A model generated the notes under the pieces. That model did no database searches, had not been told where the DNA came from, and saw nothing but the letters and a program-made list of their open reading frames with translations. A stretch of DNA of 64,000 nucleotides, from the NCBI RefSeq assembly GCF_014050225.1, contig NZ_JACFXV010000038.1, forward strand, positions 62,001 through 126,000, written 5' to 3'. The stretch comes from Stappia albiluteola (GTDB taxonomy: Bacteria > Pseudomonadota > Alphaproteobacteria > Rhizobiales > Stappiaceae). A program made the position numbers and the translations under genes. This document shows, in pieces, positions 56,701 to 64,000 of this stretch. Position 1 is the first letter of the stretch. Each line of letters opens with the position of its first letter.

Positions 56701-56873
56701 ATAGCGTGGATATAGTCGCTGGCCAGGTTGTCGACGCGCTCCTCGGCAGCCTTGTCGAAGGCGGCAAGCGACAGGATGGACCGCACCGCTTCCTCGTCGG
56801 ACGGCGCGAAGGGGGCGCGGAACGGCGCAAGACCGGCAGCAGCCGGCGCAATGGTCTTGGCAAGGACGCTCAT
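53739..56873 (-). CDS. putA: Bifunctional proline dehydrogenase / delta-1-pyrroline-5-carboxylate dehydrogenase PutA
   Basis: Oxidises proline to glutamate in two steps with FAD and NAD. The 1044-residue protein has the PRODH barrel (ISVKLSALHPRYE, RLVKGAYWDTEIK) and the P5C dehydrogenase domain with WNFPLAIFLGQ, ETGGINAMLVD and catalytic Cys831 (SAGQRCSALR). It has no N-terminal ribbon-helix-helix DNA-binding region, and its length fits the compact type A PutA, so it probably cannot repress itself. A divergent Lrp-type regulator takes that role. Confidence 0.95.
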   Translation of the reverse strand: MSVLAKTIAPAAAGLAPFRAPFAPSDEEAVRSILSLAAFDKAAEERVDNLASDYIHAIRSAQGGLGGVEDFLREYGLSTREGLALMVLAEALLRVPDAATADKLIEDKLAAARFEDGDGAKADTWLVSASSWALGITSRLIHPGEEPDTILAALVKRMGMPAVRTATRQAMRILGHQFVLGETIKAALARAKAQESKGYRYSYDMLGEGARTAEDAERYLKSYSDAIEAIGKAAGSGKLPNRPGISVKLSALHPRYEAVNGERVREELVPRLLQLAQAAKKYDLNFTVDAEEADRLEISLDVIAAVAADPSLAGWDGFGLAIQAYQKRAVAVVDWIVDLATALDRKFMVRLVKGAYWDTEIKRAQERGLADYPVFTRKPATDLSYLACAQKLLAARQRIYPQFATHNALSVAQILALAGDEGGFEFQRLHGMGESLYKAVTERDGHPCRIYAPVGGHRDLLAYLVRRLLENGANSSFVSAVGDVSVPIGRLIARPQDALAGGTRAKNSRIALPADLYGETRKNSKGVELGHAASRLALVEGMGKFSLPLVDAKPLGAGLSFKGAGRAVLSPVDGRTVVGSVADTPLDQVGAIFDQAAKGFQRWSRTPVEERAAAVSRLGDLLEANRDRLMAILAREGGKTLPDGIAEIREAVDFCRYYAAEARTLFGEGTLMPGPTGEENRYRHRGRGTFVCISPWNFPLAIFLGQVTAALVSGNAVIAKPAEQTPLIAYEAIRLAYEAGVPQDVLFYVPGDGSVGAALVKEPRVAGVAFTGSTETAWAINRTLAEKRGAIVPLIAETGGINAMLVDATALPEQVTDDVVMSAFRSAGQRCSALRLLFLQEDVADKLIDMLKGAAAELKLGDPADAAADVGPVIDKEARDKLLEHVAVMRTSEKLVFAGKGPQGGLADGFWVAPHIIELSGPEKLTAETFGPLLHVVRYKAKDLPKMLDTIAATGYGLTLGVHSRIDATVKTVVDRLSVGNVYVNRNMIGAVVGTQPFGGSGLSGTGPKAGGPAYLTRFALEQVVSINTAAAGGNASLIAMADD

Positions 56874-56919
56874 TCAGATCTCCGACCGGTCTTCCCGGGC
56901 TTCATCGGGTAAGGAGAAT

Positions 56920-56963
56920 GGGATTTCCGCGGCGGCTACTTGCGGCCGCCTTGCGGATTTCCC
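56920..56963. promoter_or_regulatory. Extended dyad in the putA / Lrp intergenic region
   Basis: Outer arms GGGATTTCCGC and GCGGATTTCCC (inverted, differing only in the AT core), inner arms GGCGGC and GCCGCC, with an 8-base centre. The 44-base dyad lies 47-90 bases upstream of putA and 68-111 bases upstream of the regulator. It is a strong candidate operator for the Lrp-type protein, or an RNA hairpin. Confidence 0.5.
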
Positions 56964-57030
56964 TAATATACCGGCGTTCAAAGGAACTATTTCGCCAAAG
57001 AATGGCGTCAAATCCGGATTTTTATAGGCC

Positions 57031-57519
57031 ATGGACGAAATTTCAGAGAATTCCACCAAGATCGACCGGATCGACCGTCGCATCCTCGCTGTACTGCAGA
57101 CGGACGGGCGCATCACAAACACGGACCTTGCGGCGAAGATCAACCTGTCGCCGACAGCCACCGCCGAGCGCTTCAAGCGGTTGCTGCGCGACGGATATAT
57201 CCTGCGCTTTTCCGCTGAACTCGATCCCGTGAAGCTTGGCCTCGGCCTTCTGGTCTTCGTGGAGGTGAAGCTGGACCGCACCACGCCGGACGTCTTCGAA
57301 GCTTTCGGCCGTGCCGTGGCTCGCGCTCCGGAAGTACTGGAATGCCACATGGTCGCGGGTGGATTCGATTATCTGGTGAAGGCGCGCGTCGCCGACATGG
57401 CAGCTTACCGCCGGCTTCTCTCCGATGTCGTCCTGTCGCTGCCGGGCGTACGCGAGACCCACACCTATGCCGTGATGGAAGATATCAAGGACACGCATGT
57501 CCTTCCCATCGCGCCCTGA
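57031..57519 (+). CDS. Lrp/AsnC-family regulator, probable PutR
   Basis: A 162-residue protein with the Lrp HTH IDRRILAVLQTDGRITNTDLAAKINLSPTATAERFKRLLRDGYI. An RAM/AsnC effector domain follows (HMVAGGFDYLVKARVADMAAYRRLL). It is divergently placed next to putA, the classical position of PutR-type activators in alphaproteobacteria, so control of proline oxidation is likely. It is followed 103 bases later by an ABC transporter operon on the same strand. Confidence 0.9.
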   Translation: MDEISENSTKIDRIDRRILAVLQTDGRITNTDLAAKINLSPTATAERFKRLLRDGYILRFSAELDPVKLGLGLLVFVEVKLDRTTPDVFEAFGRAVARAPEVLECHMVAGGFDYLVKARVADMAAYRRLLSDVVLSLPGVRETHTYAVMEDIKDTHVLPIAP

Positions 57520-57622
57520 ACCGGCACCCCTGCCAAATTCGGCAGGAGCAAAGGTCACAAGGACGTGTGTTGACCTTCGCCTTTCCCATCCGGCAGCTAA
57601 ATTCAATTCCAGGGGAGACGAA

Positions 57623-58834
57623 ATGAAGATCGCGATCGCCGCCGCTTTGACCCTATTGACCGCGTCCGTACCGGCCCTGTCTGGTGAGGTCGATCCGTCG
57701 AACTGGCCAGCTGTGCTGGAAAAGGCGCGTGGCGAAACCGTCTATTTCCATGCCTGGGGCGGCGAACCTCGCATCAACGCCTATATCGACTGGGCCGGCG
57801 AGGTGGTGAAGGATCGCTACGGCGTGACGCTGACCCAGGTCAAGGTCGACGATACCGCAAATGTGGTCAGCCGCATCATAGCCGAAAAAGCTGCCGGCAA
57901 GACCGAAGGGGGAAGCGTCGATCTCGTCTGGATCAATGGCGAAAATTTCGCCGCGCTCAAGCGCGCCAGCCTGCTCGCGAATGAAGGCTGGGCCGGCGAA
58001 CTGCCGAACTGGAAACTGGTCGATGTCGCCGGCAAACCTTCGGTCGTCAACGACTTCACCGAGCCGACCGAAGGGCTCGAAAGTCCGTGGGGCATGGCAC
58101 AGCTTGTATTCAGCTACGATACGGCCCGCCTCGCGACGCCGCCGAAGACGCTGGAAGCGCTTGCCGAGTATCTGGAGACCCATCCCGGCCGCTTCGCCTA
58201 TCCTCAGCCACCGAACTTCCACGGCTCGACTTTCCTGAAGCAGGTGCTGGTCAGCGCGATCGACGATCCGGCCAAGTTGTCTCATCCCGTCGATGACGCC
58301 ACATTCGCCGCCGACGTGGCTCCGGTCTTCGCCTATCTCGACCGCCTCCACCCGAACCTCTGGCGGCAGGGCCGCGCCTTCCCGCAAAATGCCGGCGACC
58401 TGCGGCAGATGCTTTCCGACGGCGAGGTCGATATTGCCTTCAGCTTCAATCCGGCGGGCGCGACAGCCGCGATCGAGGCCGGCGAGTTGCCCGACACCGT
58501 GCGCACCTTCGTGCTTGACGGGGGCACAATCGGCAATACTCATTTCGTTGCGATCCCCTTCAATGCCAATGCCAGGGCCGGAGCTCTAGTCGTCGCAAAT
58601 TTCCTGCTTTCGGCTGAGGCCCAGGCGCGCAAGCAGGACCCCAAAGTCTGGGGAGATCCGACGGTACTGAACGTCGATGCGCTGCCGGAGGCGGACAAGG
58701 AGCGCTTTGCCGCGATCGATCTTGGTATTGCGACGCTTCGTCCGCAGGAGCTTGGGCCGGTCATTTCCGAACCGCACGCCTCCTGGATGACGCGACTTGA
58801 AGAGGAATGGATCGCGCGTTACGCAGCGCCGTAA
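57623..58834 (+). CDS. YnjB-like ABC transporter substrate-binding protein
   Basis: A 403-residue periplasmic binding protein with signal peptide MKIAIAAALTLLTASVPALSG. The YnjB-family fold has VYFHAWGGEPRINAYIDW, VDLVWINGENFAALK, GLESPWGMAQLVFSYDT, FAYPQPPNFHGSTFLKQ and IAFSFNPAG. AGGGGAGACG precedes the ATG. Substrate unknown; thiamine or iron-type ligands have been suggested for related families. The permease and ATPase follow directly, so this is a complete importer. Confidence 0.9.
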   Translation: MKIAIAAALTLLTASVPALSGEVDPSNWPAVLEKARGETVYFHAWGGEPRINAYIDWAGEVVKDRYGVTLTQVKVDDTANVVSRIIAEKAAGKTEGGSVDLVWINGENFAALKRASLLANEGWAGELPNWKLVDVAGKPSVVNDFTEPTEGLESPWGMAQLVFSYDTARLATPPKTLEALAEYLETHPGRFAYPQPPNFHGSTFLKQVLVSAIDDPAKLSHPVDDATFAADVAPVFAYLDRLHPNLWRQGRAFPQNAGDLRQMLSDGEVDIAFSFNPAGATAAIEAGELPDTVRTFVLDGGTIGNTHFVAIPFNANARAGALVVANFLLSAEAQARKQDPKVWGDPTVLNVDALPEADKERFAAIDLGIATLRPQELGPVISEPHASWMTRLEEEWIARYAAP

Positions 58835-58863
58835 CTGCATCCTGTGAGACCCCCGGGGAAGGA

Positions 58864-60546
58864 ATGCTGAAACTCGCCCCTTCCCTGACGCTTTTGCTGC
58901 TGATCGGGCCGGTGGCGGCCGGCCTTGCCGGCACGATCCTGCCGGCATTCGGCTACTTCCCGGCACTTGGCGGCGACCGGCTGAGCCTGTCGGCCTTTGC
59001 ATCCCTCCTCGCCACACCCGGCCTTTGGACCTCGGCGCGCCTCAGCCTAACGGTCGGCCTGGGTGCGACGGCCGGCGCGCTCGCCATTACGGTCTTCTTT
59101 GCCGCCGCTGCGGAGGGGACACCATTCTTCCGACGCATGCGACGCCTGTTGTCGCCGCTACTCTCCATCCCTCACGCCGCCGCCGCATTCGGCCTGGCCT
59201 TCCTTGTCGCGCCTTCGGGCTGGATCTTTCGAGCCGTTTCACCCTGGGCGACCGGTTTCGGACAACCTCCGGATCTGCTGATCGTACACGATCCCTCAGG
59301 CCTTGCGATGATGTTCGGGCTGATGGCGAAGGAAGTGCCCTTCCTTTTCCTGATGATCCTGGCAGCGCTGCCGCAAACGGAGAGCACCCGATCGCGCAGG
59401 CTTGCCGTTTCCTTCGGCTACCGCCCGGTAACGGCCTGGCTCAAGGTGGTCTTACCGCGCCTCTACCCGCAAATCCGCCTTCCCGTCTTTGCGGTGCTGA
59501 CCTACGCAACTTCCGTCGTTGACGTGGCATTGATCCTGGGCCCGACCACCCCGGCACCACTTGCCGTCCGCCTCACCCATTGGATGAACGATCCCGACCT
59601 GAGCCTGCGGTTTGTCGCCTCGGCGGGCGCGATTTTCCAACTCGGGTTGAGCGCTGCCGCGATCTTGTGCTGGCTGGCCCTGGAACGGGTGATCATCATT
59701 GCCGGTCGGACCTGGACTGTTTCCGGCAGGCGGACCCATGCCGACCAGTTCGCCGCAATGGTGGCGAAGTCAGCCATGACAATCGCCGCGCTCGCCCTCG
59801 CGTTGGGTCTTGTCGTGGTCGCGCTCTGGTCGGTGGCCGGATCATGGCGCTTCCCCGATGCCCTGCCGGCAAGCCTGACCCTGAAAACCTGGCTGCGCCA
59901 CCTGCCCGATGCCGCAACCGCCGTCGGCACGACTGTCTTCATCGGTCTCCCCGTTGCCCTTGTAGCGACAGGCCTCGCCCTCGCCTGCCTGGAGGGCGAA
60001 AGCAGGAAAGTCACAGTCGTCTCGCCACGCATGCTTGCGCTGCTCTACCTGCCGCTTCTCGTCCCGCAGGTCGCCTTCCTTTTCGGCCTGCAGGTGCTGC
60101 TGCTATGGGTGGGACTGGAAGACACGCCCGGCGCTGTCGCCGCAGCCCATCTGACCTTCGTCATTCCTTACGTCTTCCTCGCGCTGACGGAGGCCTGGCG
60201 GTCCGTTGACCCGCGCTACGGCGATGTCGCGACCGCCCTTGGGGCAAGACCGGACCGCGTCTTCTGGCGGGTTCGCCTGCCGATGGCCCTCAGACCGGTG
60301 ATGACTGCGCTTGCGCTTGGGTTTGCCGTATCGGTGGCGCAATATCTGCCGACTTTCCTGGTCGGCGGCGGTCGGGTCGAAACGGTTACGACGGAGGCGG
60401 TCGCACTTGCCTCCGGCGGAGATCGGCGCCTCGTCGGCGTCTTTGCCGTGCTGCAGATGACATTGCCGTTCTTCGGCTTCCTCATCGCAGGCGCAGTGAC
60501 GTCCCTCGCCTTTCGCAGCCGCCGTGACCTGAAGATCAGCCATTGA
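58864..60546 (+). CDS. YnjC-like ABC transporter permease (fused double permease)
   Basis: A 560-residue inner-membrane protein with about twelve hydrophobic segments in two homologous halves. Coupling-loop motifs are VSFGYRPVTAWLKVVLPRLYPQI in the first half and TALGARPDRVFWRVRLPMALRPV in the second. ATG 58864 is preceded by GGGGAAGG; the longer upstream frame overlaps the binding-protein gene. It is 29 bases after that gene. Confidence 0.9.
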   Translation: MLKLAPSLTLLLLIGPVAAGLAGTILPAFGYFPALGGDRLSLSAFASLLATPGLWTSARLSLTVGLGATAGALAITVFFAAAAEGTPFFRRMRRLLSPLLSIPHAAAAFGLAFLVAPSGWIFRAVSPWATGFGQPPDLLIVHDPSGLAMMFGLMAKEVPFLFLMILAALPQTESTRSRRLAVSFGYRPVTAWLKVVLPRLYPQIRLPVFAVLTYATSVVDVALILGPTTPAPLAVRLTHWMNDPDLSLRFVASAGAIFQLGLSAAAILCWLALERVIIIAGRTWTVSGRRTHADQFAAMVAKSAMTIAALALALGLVVVALWSVAGSWRFPDALPASLTLKTWLRHLPDAATAVGTTVFIGLPVALVATGLALACLEGESRKVTVVSPRMLALLYLPLLVPQVAFLFGLQVLLLWVGLEDTPGAVAAAHLTFVIPYVFLALTEAWRSVDPRYGDVATALGARPDRVFWRVRLPMALRPVMTALALGFAVSVAQYLPTFLVGGGRVETVTTEAVALASGGDRRLVGVFAVLQMTLPFFGFLIAGAVTSLAFRSRRDLKISH

Positions 60547-60554
60547 GTTTGACG

Positions 60555-61223
60555 ATGCCCGACCGCCACGCCTTCGACGCAAAGGGTACACTCCGCTTCG
60601 ATCGGGTGGAGATCCTGCGTCACGGAGCGCCCCTCATTGCCCTTGACGAGAAGGTTGAGCCGGGCGGCGTGCTGACCGTAATGGGCCCCTCGGGCTCCGG
60701 CAAATCGACGCTCCTGAACTACGCGGCCGGATTTCTCGGAAGTGACTTCACGGCCAGGGGCTCGGTGCATATCGGGGAGACCGAAATTACCCGACTGCCG
60801 GCCTATGAGCGCCATGTGGGCTTGCTCTTCCAGGATCCGCTGCTGTTCCCGCATCTCTCGGTTGCCGGGAATCTTCTTTTTGCGCTGCCTTCCTGGCTGA
60901 AGGGGCTGATGCATCGTCGCGAGCGGGTCGAGAAAGCCCTGGAGGAGGTAGGCATGTCCGGCTTCGGCCCTCGCGATCCGGCGACGCTCTCCGGCGGACA
61001 GAAGGCGCGCGTCGCCCTGATGCGCGTGCTGTTGGCCGAGCCAAGGGCGCTGCTGCTGGATGAACCCTTCTCCAAGCTCGACCGCGATCTGCGCTCCCAG
61101 ATCCGAGAATTGGTCTTCGCCAAGGCGAAGGCGCGCGGCCTGCCCGTCCTGCTGGTGACGCACGACCATGCCGACGCAGAGGCTGCCGGCGGCATGGTCG
61201 TGGAAGTGAGACAGGCGGAGTGA
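60555..61223 (+). CDS. YnjD-like ABC transporter ATP-binding protein
   Basis: A 222-residue ATPase with Walker A VMGPSGSGKSTLLNY, Q-loop LLFQDPLLFPHL, signature TLSGGQKARVALMRVLL, Walker B LLLDEPFSKLDRDL and H-loop VTHDHADA. ATG 60555 was chosen; an overlapping TTG at 60543 would couple it to the permease stop. It completes the YnjBCD-like system and ends nine bases from the convergent bacterioferritin gene. Confidence 0.92.
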   Translation: MPDRHAFDAKGTLRFDRVEILRHGAPLIALDEKVEPGGVLTVMGPSGSGKSTLLNYAAGFLGSDFTARGSVHIGETEITRLPAYERHVGLLFQDPLLFPHLSVAGNLLFALPSWLKGLMHRRERVEKALEEVGMSGFGPRDPATLSGGQKARVALMRVLLAEPRALLLDEPFSKLDRDLRSQIRELVFAKAKARGLPVLLVTHDHADAEAAGGMVVEVRQAE

Positions 61224-61232
61224 GGCCTGACC

Positions 61233-61718
61233 CTAGTCCGCTTCGTCGGCGGGGCCGGCCTGCAACTGACCGTATTTCTCGACGCCGATCTGCTCGATCA
61301 GTTCGAGCTGGGTTTCGAGATAGTCGATATGCCCCTCCTCGTCCGTCATCAGCTCCTCGAAGAGCTTCATGGTGACGTAGTCGCCTGCCGCGTGGCAGAT
61401 CTCGCGCGCTTCCTTGTAGAGGGCGCGGGCCGAATACTCGCCGGCCAGATCCGCCTCCACCACCTCCTTGAGGGATTCGCCGATCCTGAGCGGGTCGAGA
61501 CTCTGCATGTTCGGGTGGCCTTCGAGAAAGATGATGCGCTGGACGAGCTTGTCGGCGTGCTGCATCTCCTCGATCGATTCCTCGCGCTCCTTCCTGGCGA
61601 GCTTCGTATAGCCCCAATCCTCAAGCAGCCGGTAGTGAAGCCAGTACTGGTTCACCGCCGTCATTTCGTGGCGCAGCGCCTTGTTGAGATATTCGATGAC
61701 CTTGGCATCACCCTTCAT
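61233..61718 (-). CDS. bfr: Bacterioferritin
   Basis: An iron-storage 24-mer subunit, 161 residues. The haem-ligand Met52 ([10 protein letters not shown]) and ferroxidase residues Glu18, Glu51 and His54 are at the canonical positions; Glu/His of the second half are in [18 protein letters not shown]. Its ATG overlaps the Bfd-like gene stop (ATGA), so the storage protein and its reductase partner are co-translated. Confidence 0.97.
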   Translation of the reverse strand: MKGDAKVIEYLNKALRHEMTAVNQYWLHYRLLEDWGYTKLARKEREESIEEMQHADKLVQRIIFLEGHPNMQSLDPLRIGESLKEVVEADLAGEYSARALYKEAREICHAAGDYVTMKLFEELMTDEEGHIDYLETQLELIEQIGVEKYGQLQAGPADEAD

Positions 61719-62011
61719 GTCGCGCTCTCCTTCTTGCGGGCCTTGGTACTGCCGGCCTTGCCGCCGACAGTCACGTCTTTCGGCGCCTCGAAAGGCGCCT
61801 TTTCCCCTGTCGCCGCGCTACCGTCCCCGGTCTCCACCTCGTGGATGATCGGCACCACCGCGACGAAACACCCGCCGCAACGCGGTCTGTGTCCGAGCTC
61901 CCGGAACACCGCGCCCGGCGTCACCACGCTGCCGCCATTGGCCTCACGTAACCGCGCCGCCGCTTCGCGCAGTTCCTTGTCTGTGATCACATTGCAGGAA
62001 CAGACGATCAA
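61715..62011 (-). CDS. Bfd-like [2Fe-2S] bacterioferritin-associated ferredoxin
   Basis: A 98-residue protein. Residues 1-55 match Bfd: Cys4, Cys6, Cys45 and Cys48 (VCSCN and CGGC) bind a [2Fe-2S] cluster. In E. coli Bfd releases iron from bacterioferritin. The Lys/Ser-rich tail after about residue 57 is an extension not found in E. coli Bfd (64 residues). It is upstream of and overlapping with bfr. Confidence 0.92.
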   Translation of the reverse strand: MIVCSCNVITDKELREAAARLREANGGSVVTPGAVFRELGHRPRCGGCFVAVVPIIHEVETGDGSAATGEKAPFEAPKDVTVGGKAGSTKARKKESAT

Positions 62012-62253
62012 TTTCGGCCTCTTATCTCCCAGCCTGCCCTAACGGCATTCTTTATAACGCCTGCCCGCAATTCCCTACTCTCTTCCGACACTTGTGGTGC
62101 AGCTTACTATTTTCAAGGTGGACGGCGATAGAGCATCGGAATGTTCGGACCGCCGATCCTCGGCGACCAATACGCGTTACGTCGATGGATAAGCGCTCCG
62201 GGAACGGATAGATATTGCGGGCAACGCGCGGGAGTTATTTCAAAGGACAGCGA
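62012..62253. promoter_or_regulatory. Divergent region between the Bfd-like gene and an SDR gene
   Basis: 242 bases. It should contain the iron-regulated promoter of bfd-bfr, and the SDR promoter with AAAGGACAG before the ATG. I see no clear Irr (ICE) or Fur box that I would claim. Confidence 0.35.
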
Positions 62254-63018
62254 ATGACGAATTCGACGGAGATGCAGGCCACCGGTCGAAAGACGCTGGT
62301 CCTGACCGGAGCGAGCCGCGGCATAGGGCACGCAACCGTCAAGCGCTTCTCGGCGGCCGGCTGGCGGGTCATCACCTGCTCGCGCCACGCCTTTTCCGAC
62401 AAGTGCCCATGGCCGTCGGGTCCGGAAGATCACATTCAGGTGGATCTGTCCGATCCTGAGAATCTCGGCTACGCCGTCTCGGAAATGCGCAAGCGACTGG
62501 AAAGCGATGGCTCGAAGCTGCATGCGCTGGTCAACAATGCCGGCATCAGTCCCAAGAATGATACGGGTGGGCGGCTCGATTCTCTCAGCACGCCGATGCA
62601 CATCTGGCGCAACGTCTTTCAGGTGAATTTCTTCGCCCCGATCATGCTCGCCCGCGGCCTTTTCCATGAACTGAAGGCCGCACAGGGTTCGATCGTCAAC
62701 GTTACGTCCATTGCAGGAGGGCGCGTGCACCCCTTCGCGGGGACAGCCTATGCCACCTCCAAGGCGGCGCTTGCCGGACTGACACGGGAAATGGCGGCCG
62801 ACTTCGGGCCGCACGGCGTTCGCGTAAACGCCATAGCACCCGGAGAGATCGACACCGCGATCCTTTCACCCGGGACGGAAAAGCTGATCGAGGACATTCC
62901 CCTTCGGCGACTCGGCCGACCTGACGAGGTGGCCGACACGATTTTCTTCCTCTGCTCCGCGCCTTCTTCCTACGTCACGGGAGCGGAAATTCACATCAAT
63001 GGCGGCCAGCACGTCTGA
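62254..63018 (+). CDS. SDR-family oxidoreductase
   Basis: A 254-residue classical short-chain dehydrogenase. It has TGASRGIGHATVKRF, HALVNNAGISPKN, the catalytic Ser in VNVTSIAGG, Tyr-x3-Lys in AYATSKAALAG and IAPGEIDTAILSPG. A SRHAFSDKCPWPSGPEDH segment follows the second strand and is longer than usual. The substrate is unknown. ATG 62254 was chosen with AAAGGACAG upstream. Confidence 0.9.
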   Translation: MTNSTEMQATGRKTLVLTGASRGIGHATVKRFSAAGWRVITCSRHAFSDKCPWPSGPEDHIQVDLSDPENLGYAVSEMRKRLESDGSKLHALVNNAGISPKNDTGGRLDSLSTPMHIWRNVFQVNFFAPIMLARGLFHELKAAQGSIVNVTSIAGGRVHPFAGTAYATSKAALAGLTREMAADFGPHGVRVNAIAPGEIDTAILSPGTEKLIEDIPLRRLGRPDEVADTIFFLCSAPSSYVTGAEIHINGGQHV

Positions 63019-63175
63019 TTCATTTCATTCCTCGATGCGGTTTTTGGAGTTGCATGAGGCGGCAAGACGTTAATTACGCGACGTCAATAGAGTTAATAAC
63101 CATCTATTTAACCTTTCATGGCTCCACTAGTTGCGTTCTTCGGACGTAGTCCCGGGGAACGTGACGGAGGTGCCG

Positions 63176-64000
63176 ATGCGTTTTCTCGCCAAGTTGAATC
63201 TGCTTACGATCATGGCTGCCGCTTCGGCCGTCATGATCATCCTCGCCCTGACAACTGTCGGAGCGGTCATCTATATGCTGATCGCCGACCAGATCCGCAC
63301 CGATGCGGTGGCACGTCAGAACACGAGCCTGCGCGTAGCGGCCACCATCGTCGAGCGCGAAATTCCCGGAACCAAGGTCACCCGGAGTTCGGACGGCAAT
63401 GTCACCCGTGTCGTGATGGACGCGATCCCCGCGTTCGAAAACCACACGATGATCGACAGCGTCGGCCAGATGACCGGCGAGACGGCAACGGTTTTCGCCT
63501 GGGATCCGGCCAGCCGCGATTTTTGGCGAAAGACGACGAATATCGTCAAGCCGGACGGCAGCCGGGCGGTCGGCACGCAGCTTGGCCAGACCGGCGCCGT
63601 TTATCCCGTCGTGACGAAGGGCGAGACGTATCGCGGCGAGGCCACCATCCTCGGCACGCCCTATTACACGATCTATGCGCCGATATTCTCGCCTGCCGGC
63701 GACATCATCGGTATCCTGTATGCCGGCGTCCGTCAGTCGGTCGTCAATGCGCTGATGAACTCCATTTCCGGCAAGCTGCTGACGGCATTCGGCCTGATCC
63801 TCGTCATTTCCGTGGCAGCCATGACCATGCTGGTGCGCGGCCTCTTGAAGCCCATCCCCATGCTCGCGGCCGTGACAAGACGCCTGGCGGAGGACGATCT
63901 CTCGGTCGAGGTTCCCTATGCAGACCGCAAGAACGAATTCGGCCTGCTTGCCGGCGCCATCGCCACGCTGAAAAAGCGCGCCGAGGAGCGCGTGGAACTC
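63176..64000 (+). CDS. Methyl-accepting chemotaxis protein, 5' part (cut by window end)
   Basis: An open frame from ATG 63176 (GACGGAGGTG upstream) to the last base, with 275 codons visible. There is an N-terminal helix at residues about 8-36 (LLTIMAAASAVMIILALTTVGAVIYML). A periplasmic Cache-type sensor follows (TATVFAWDPASRDFWRKTTNIV, YYTIYAPIFSPAGDIIGILYAGV). Then come a second helix near 201-221, and the start of a HAMP domain (KPIPMLAAVTRRLAEDDLSVEVPY). The signalling domain lies outside the window. Confidence 0.9.
   Translation, partial: MRFLAKLNLLTIMAAASAVMIILALTTVGAVIYMLIADQIRTDAVARQNTSLRVAATIVEREIPGTKVTRSSDGNVTRVVMDAIPAFENHTMIDSVGQMTGETATVFAWDPASRDFWRKTTNIVKPDGSRAVGTQLGQTGAVYPVVTKGETYRGEATILGTPYYTIYAPIFSPAGDIIGILYAGVRQSVVNALMNSISGKLLTAFGLILVISVAAMTMLVRGLLKPIPMLAAVTRRLAEDDLSVEVPYADRKNEFGLLAGAIATLKKRAEERVEL

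Noticed and set aside
57529-57546. CCTGCC/GGCAGG hairpin after the Lrp-type gene as a terminator
   Set aside because: A 6-bp stem with no T-run; too weak to claim.
62012-62253. Irr or Fur box upstream of the bacterioferritin operon
   Set aside because: Expected from biology, but no stretch matched the ICE or Fur consensus well enough.
63121-63130. GCTCCACTAG, identical to the outer arm end of the 30.6-kb palindrome
   Set aside because: Only one 10-base end is present with no partner arm nearby; could be chance in 64 kb.

Overview
The window looks like a chromosomal segment of a Rhizobiaceae-type alphaproteobacterium (Rhizobium/Ensifer/Shinella-like). The evidence is uniformly high-GC coding sequence with heavy antisense shadow ORFs, a rhizobial Tad/Cpa pilus locus, CtrA-type TTAA-N7-TTAA motifs, RIME-like mosaic palindromes, and housekeeping neighbourhoods (dapE, truA, fmt, def) typical of the order. 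I saw no tRNA, rRNA, CRISPR array, prophage or intact insertion sequence. The species cannot be fixed from the sequence alone.

Layout. 1-9.9 kb: the 3' part of dapE, two membrane proteins, a leftward def-marC-fmt-GNAT-truA operon, rightward rmuC and ghrA, then a leftward MarR regulator with an NlpC/P60 hydrolase. 10-24 kb: an M17 aminopeptidase and a complete-looking Tad pilus locus. Flp pilin, CpaA, CpaB-F, TadB and TadC run leftward; tadD is convergent to them behind a bidirectional terminator; an orphan secretin-N-domain protein and two TadE-like pseudopilins run rightward. 24-30.4 kb: a MaoC-phosphotransacylase fusion coupled to acetate kinase, a PhnD-like binding protein, a HAD phosphatase, an acetylpolyamine-amidohydrolase-type deacetylase and a retropepsin-like protease. 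30.7-46.7 kb: one long leftward nucleoside catabolism and uptake cluster. 47.3-49.6 kb: two exported DUF1194/VWA paralogues. 49.7-53.7 kb: mgsA, glk, hrpB. 53.7-61.2 kb: a compact PutA, a divergent Lrp-type regulator and a YnjBCD-like ABC transporter. 61.2-64 kb: bacterioferritin with a Bfd-like ferredoxin, an SDR, and the start of a chemoreceptor cut by the window edge.

The nucleoside cluster reads as one pathway. A SorC-family sensor is followed by a BMP-type nucleoside-binding protein, a stem-loop, a fused double ATPase and two permeases. Then come cytidine deaminase, purine nucleoside phosphorylase, deoxyribose-phosphate aldolase, thymidine phosphorylase, phosphopentomutase, adenosine deaminase and uracil phosphoribosyltransferase, with an SDR and ribokinase trailing. 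Many of its genes overlap at ATGA/GTGA junctions.

The most unusual content is as follows. (i) A trans-3-hydroxy-L-proline dehydratase-type racemase homologue (second active-site Cys replaced by Thr) and a phytanoyl-CoA-dioxygenase-like oxygenase sit inside the nucleoside operon. (ii) A back-to-back pair of CTAG-ended palindromes lies after ribokinase, and one supplies the last codons and stop of that gene. (iii) There is a tandem pair of secreted VWA proteins of unknown role. (iv) Mosaic repeats at 11.5, 24.0 and 48.4 kb share modules. (v) Strong dyads lie upstream of the MarR gene and in the putA/Lrp intergenic region. I did not find a clear new defence or mobile system.
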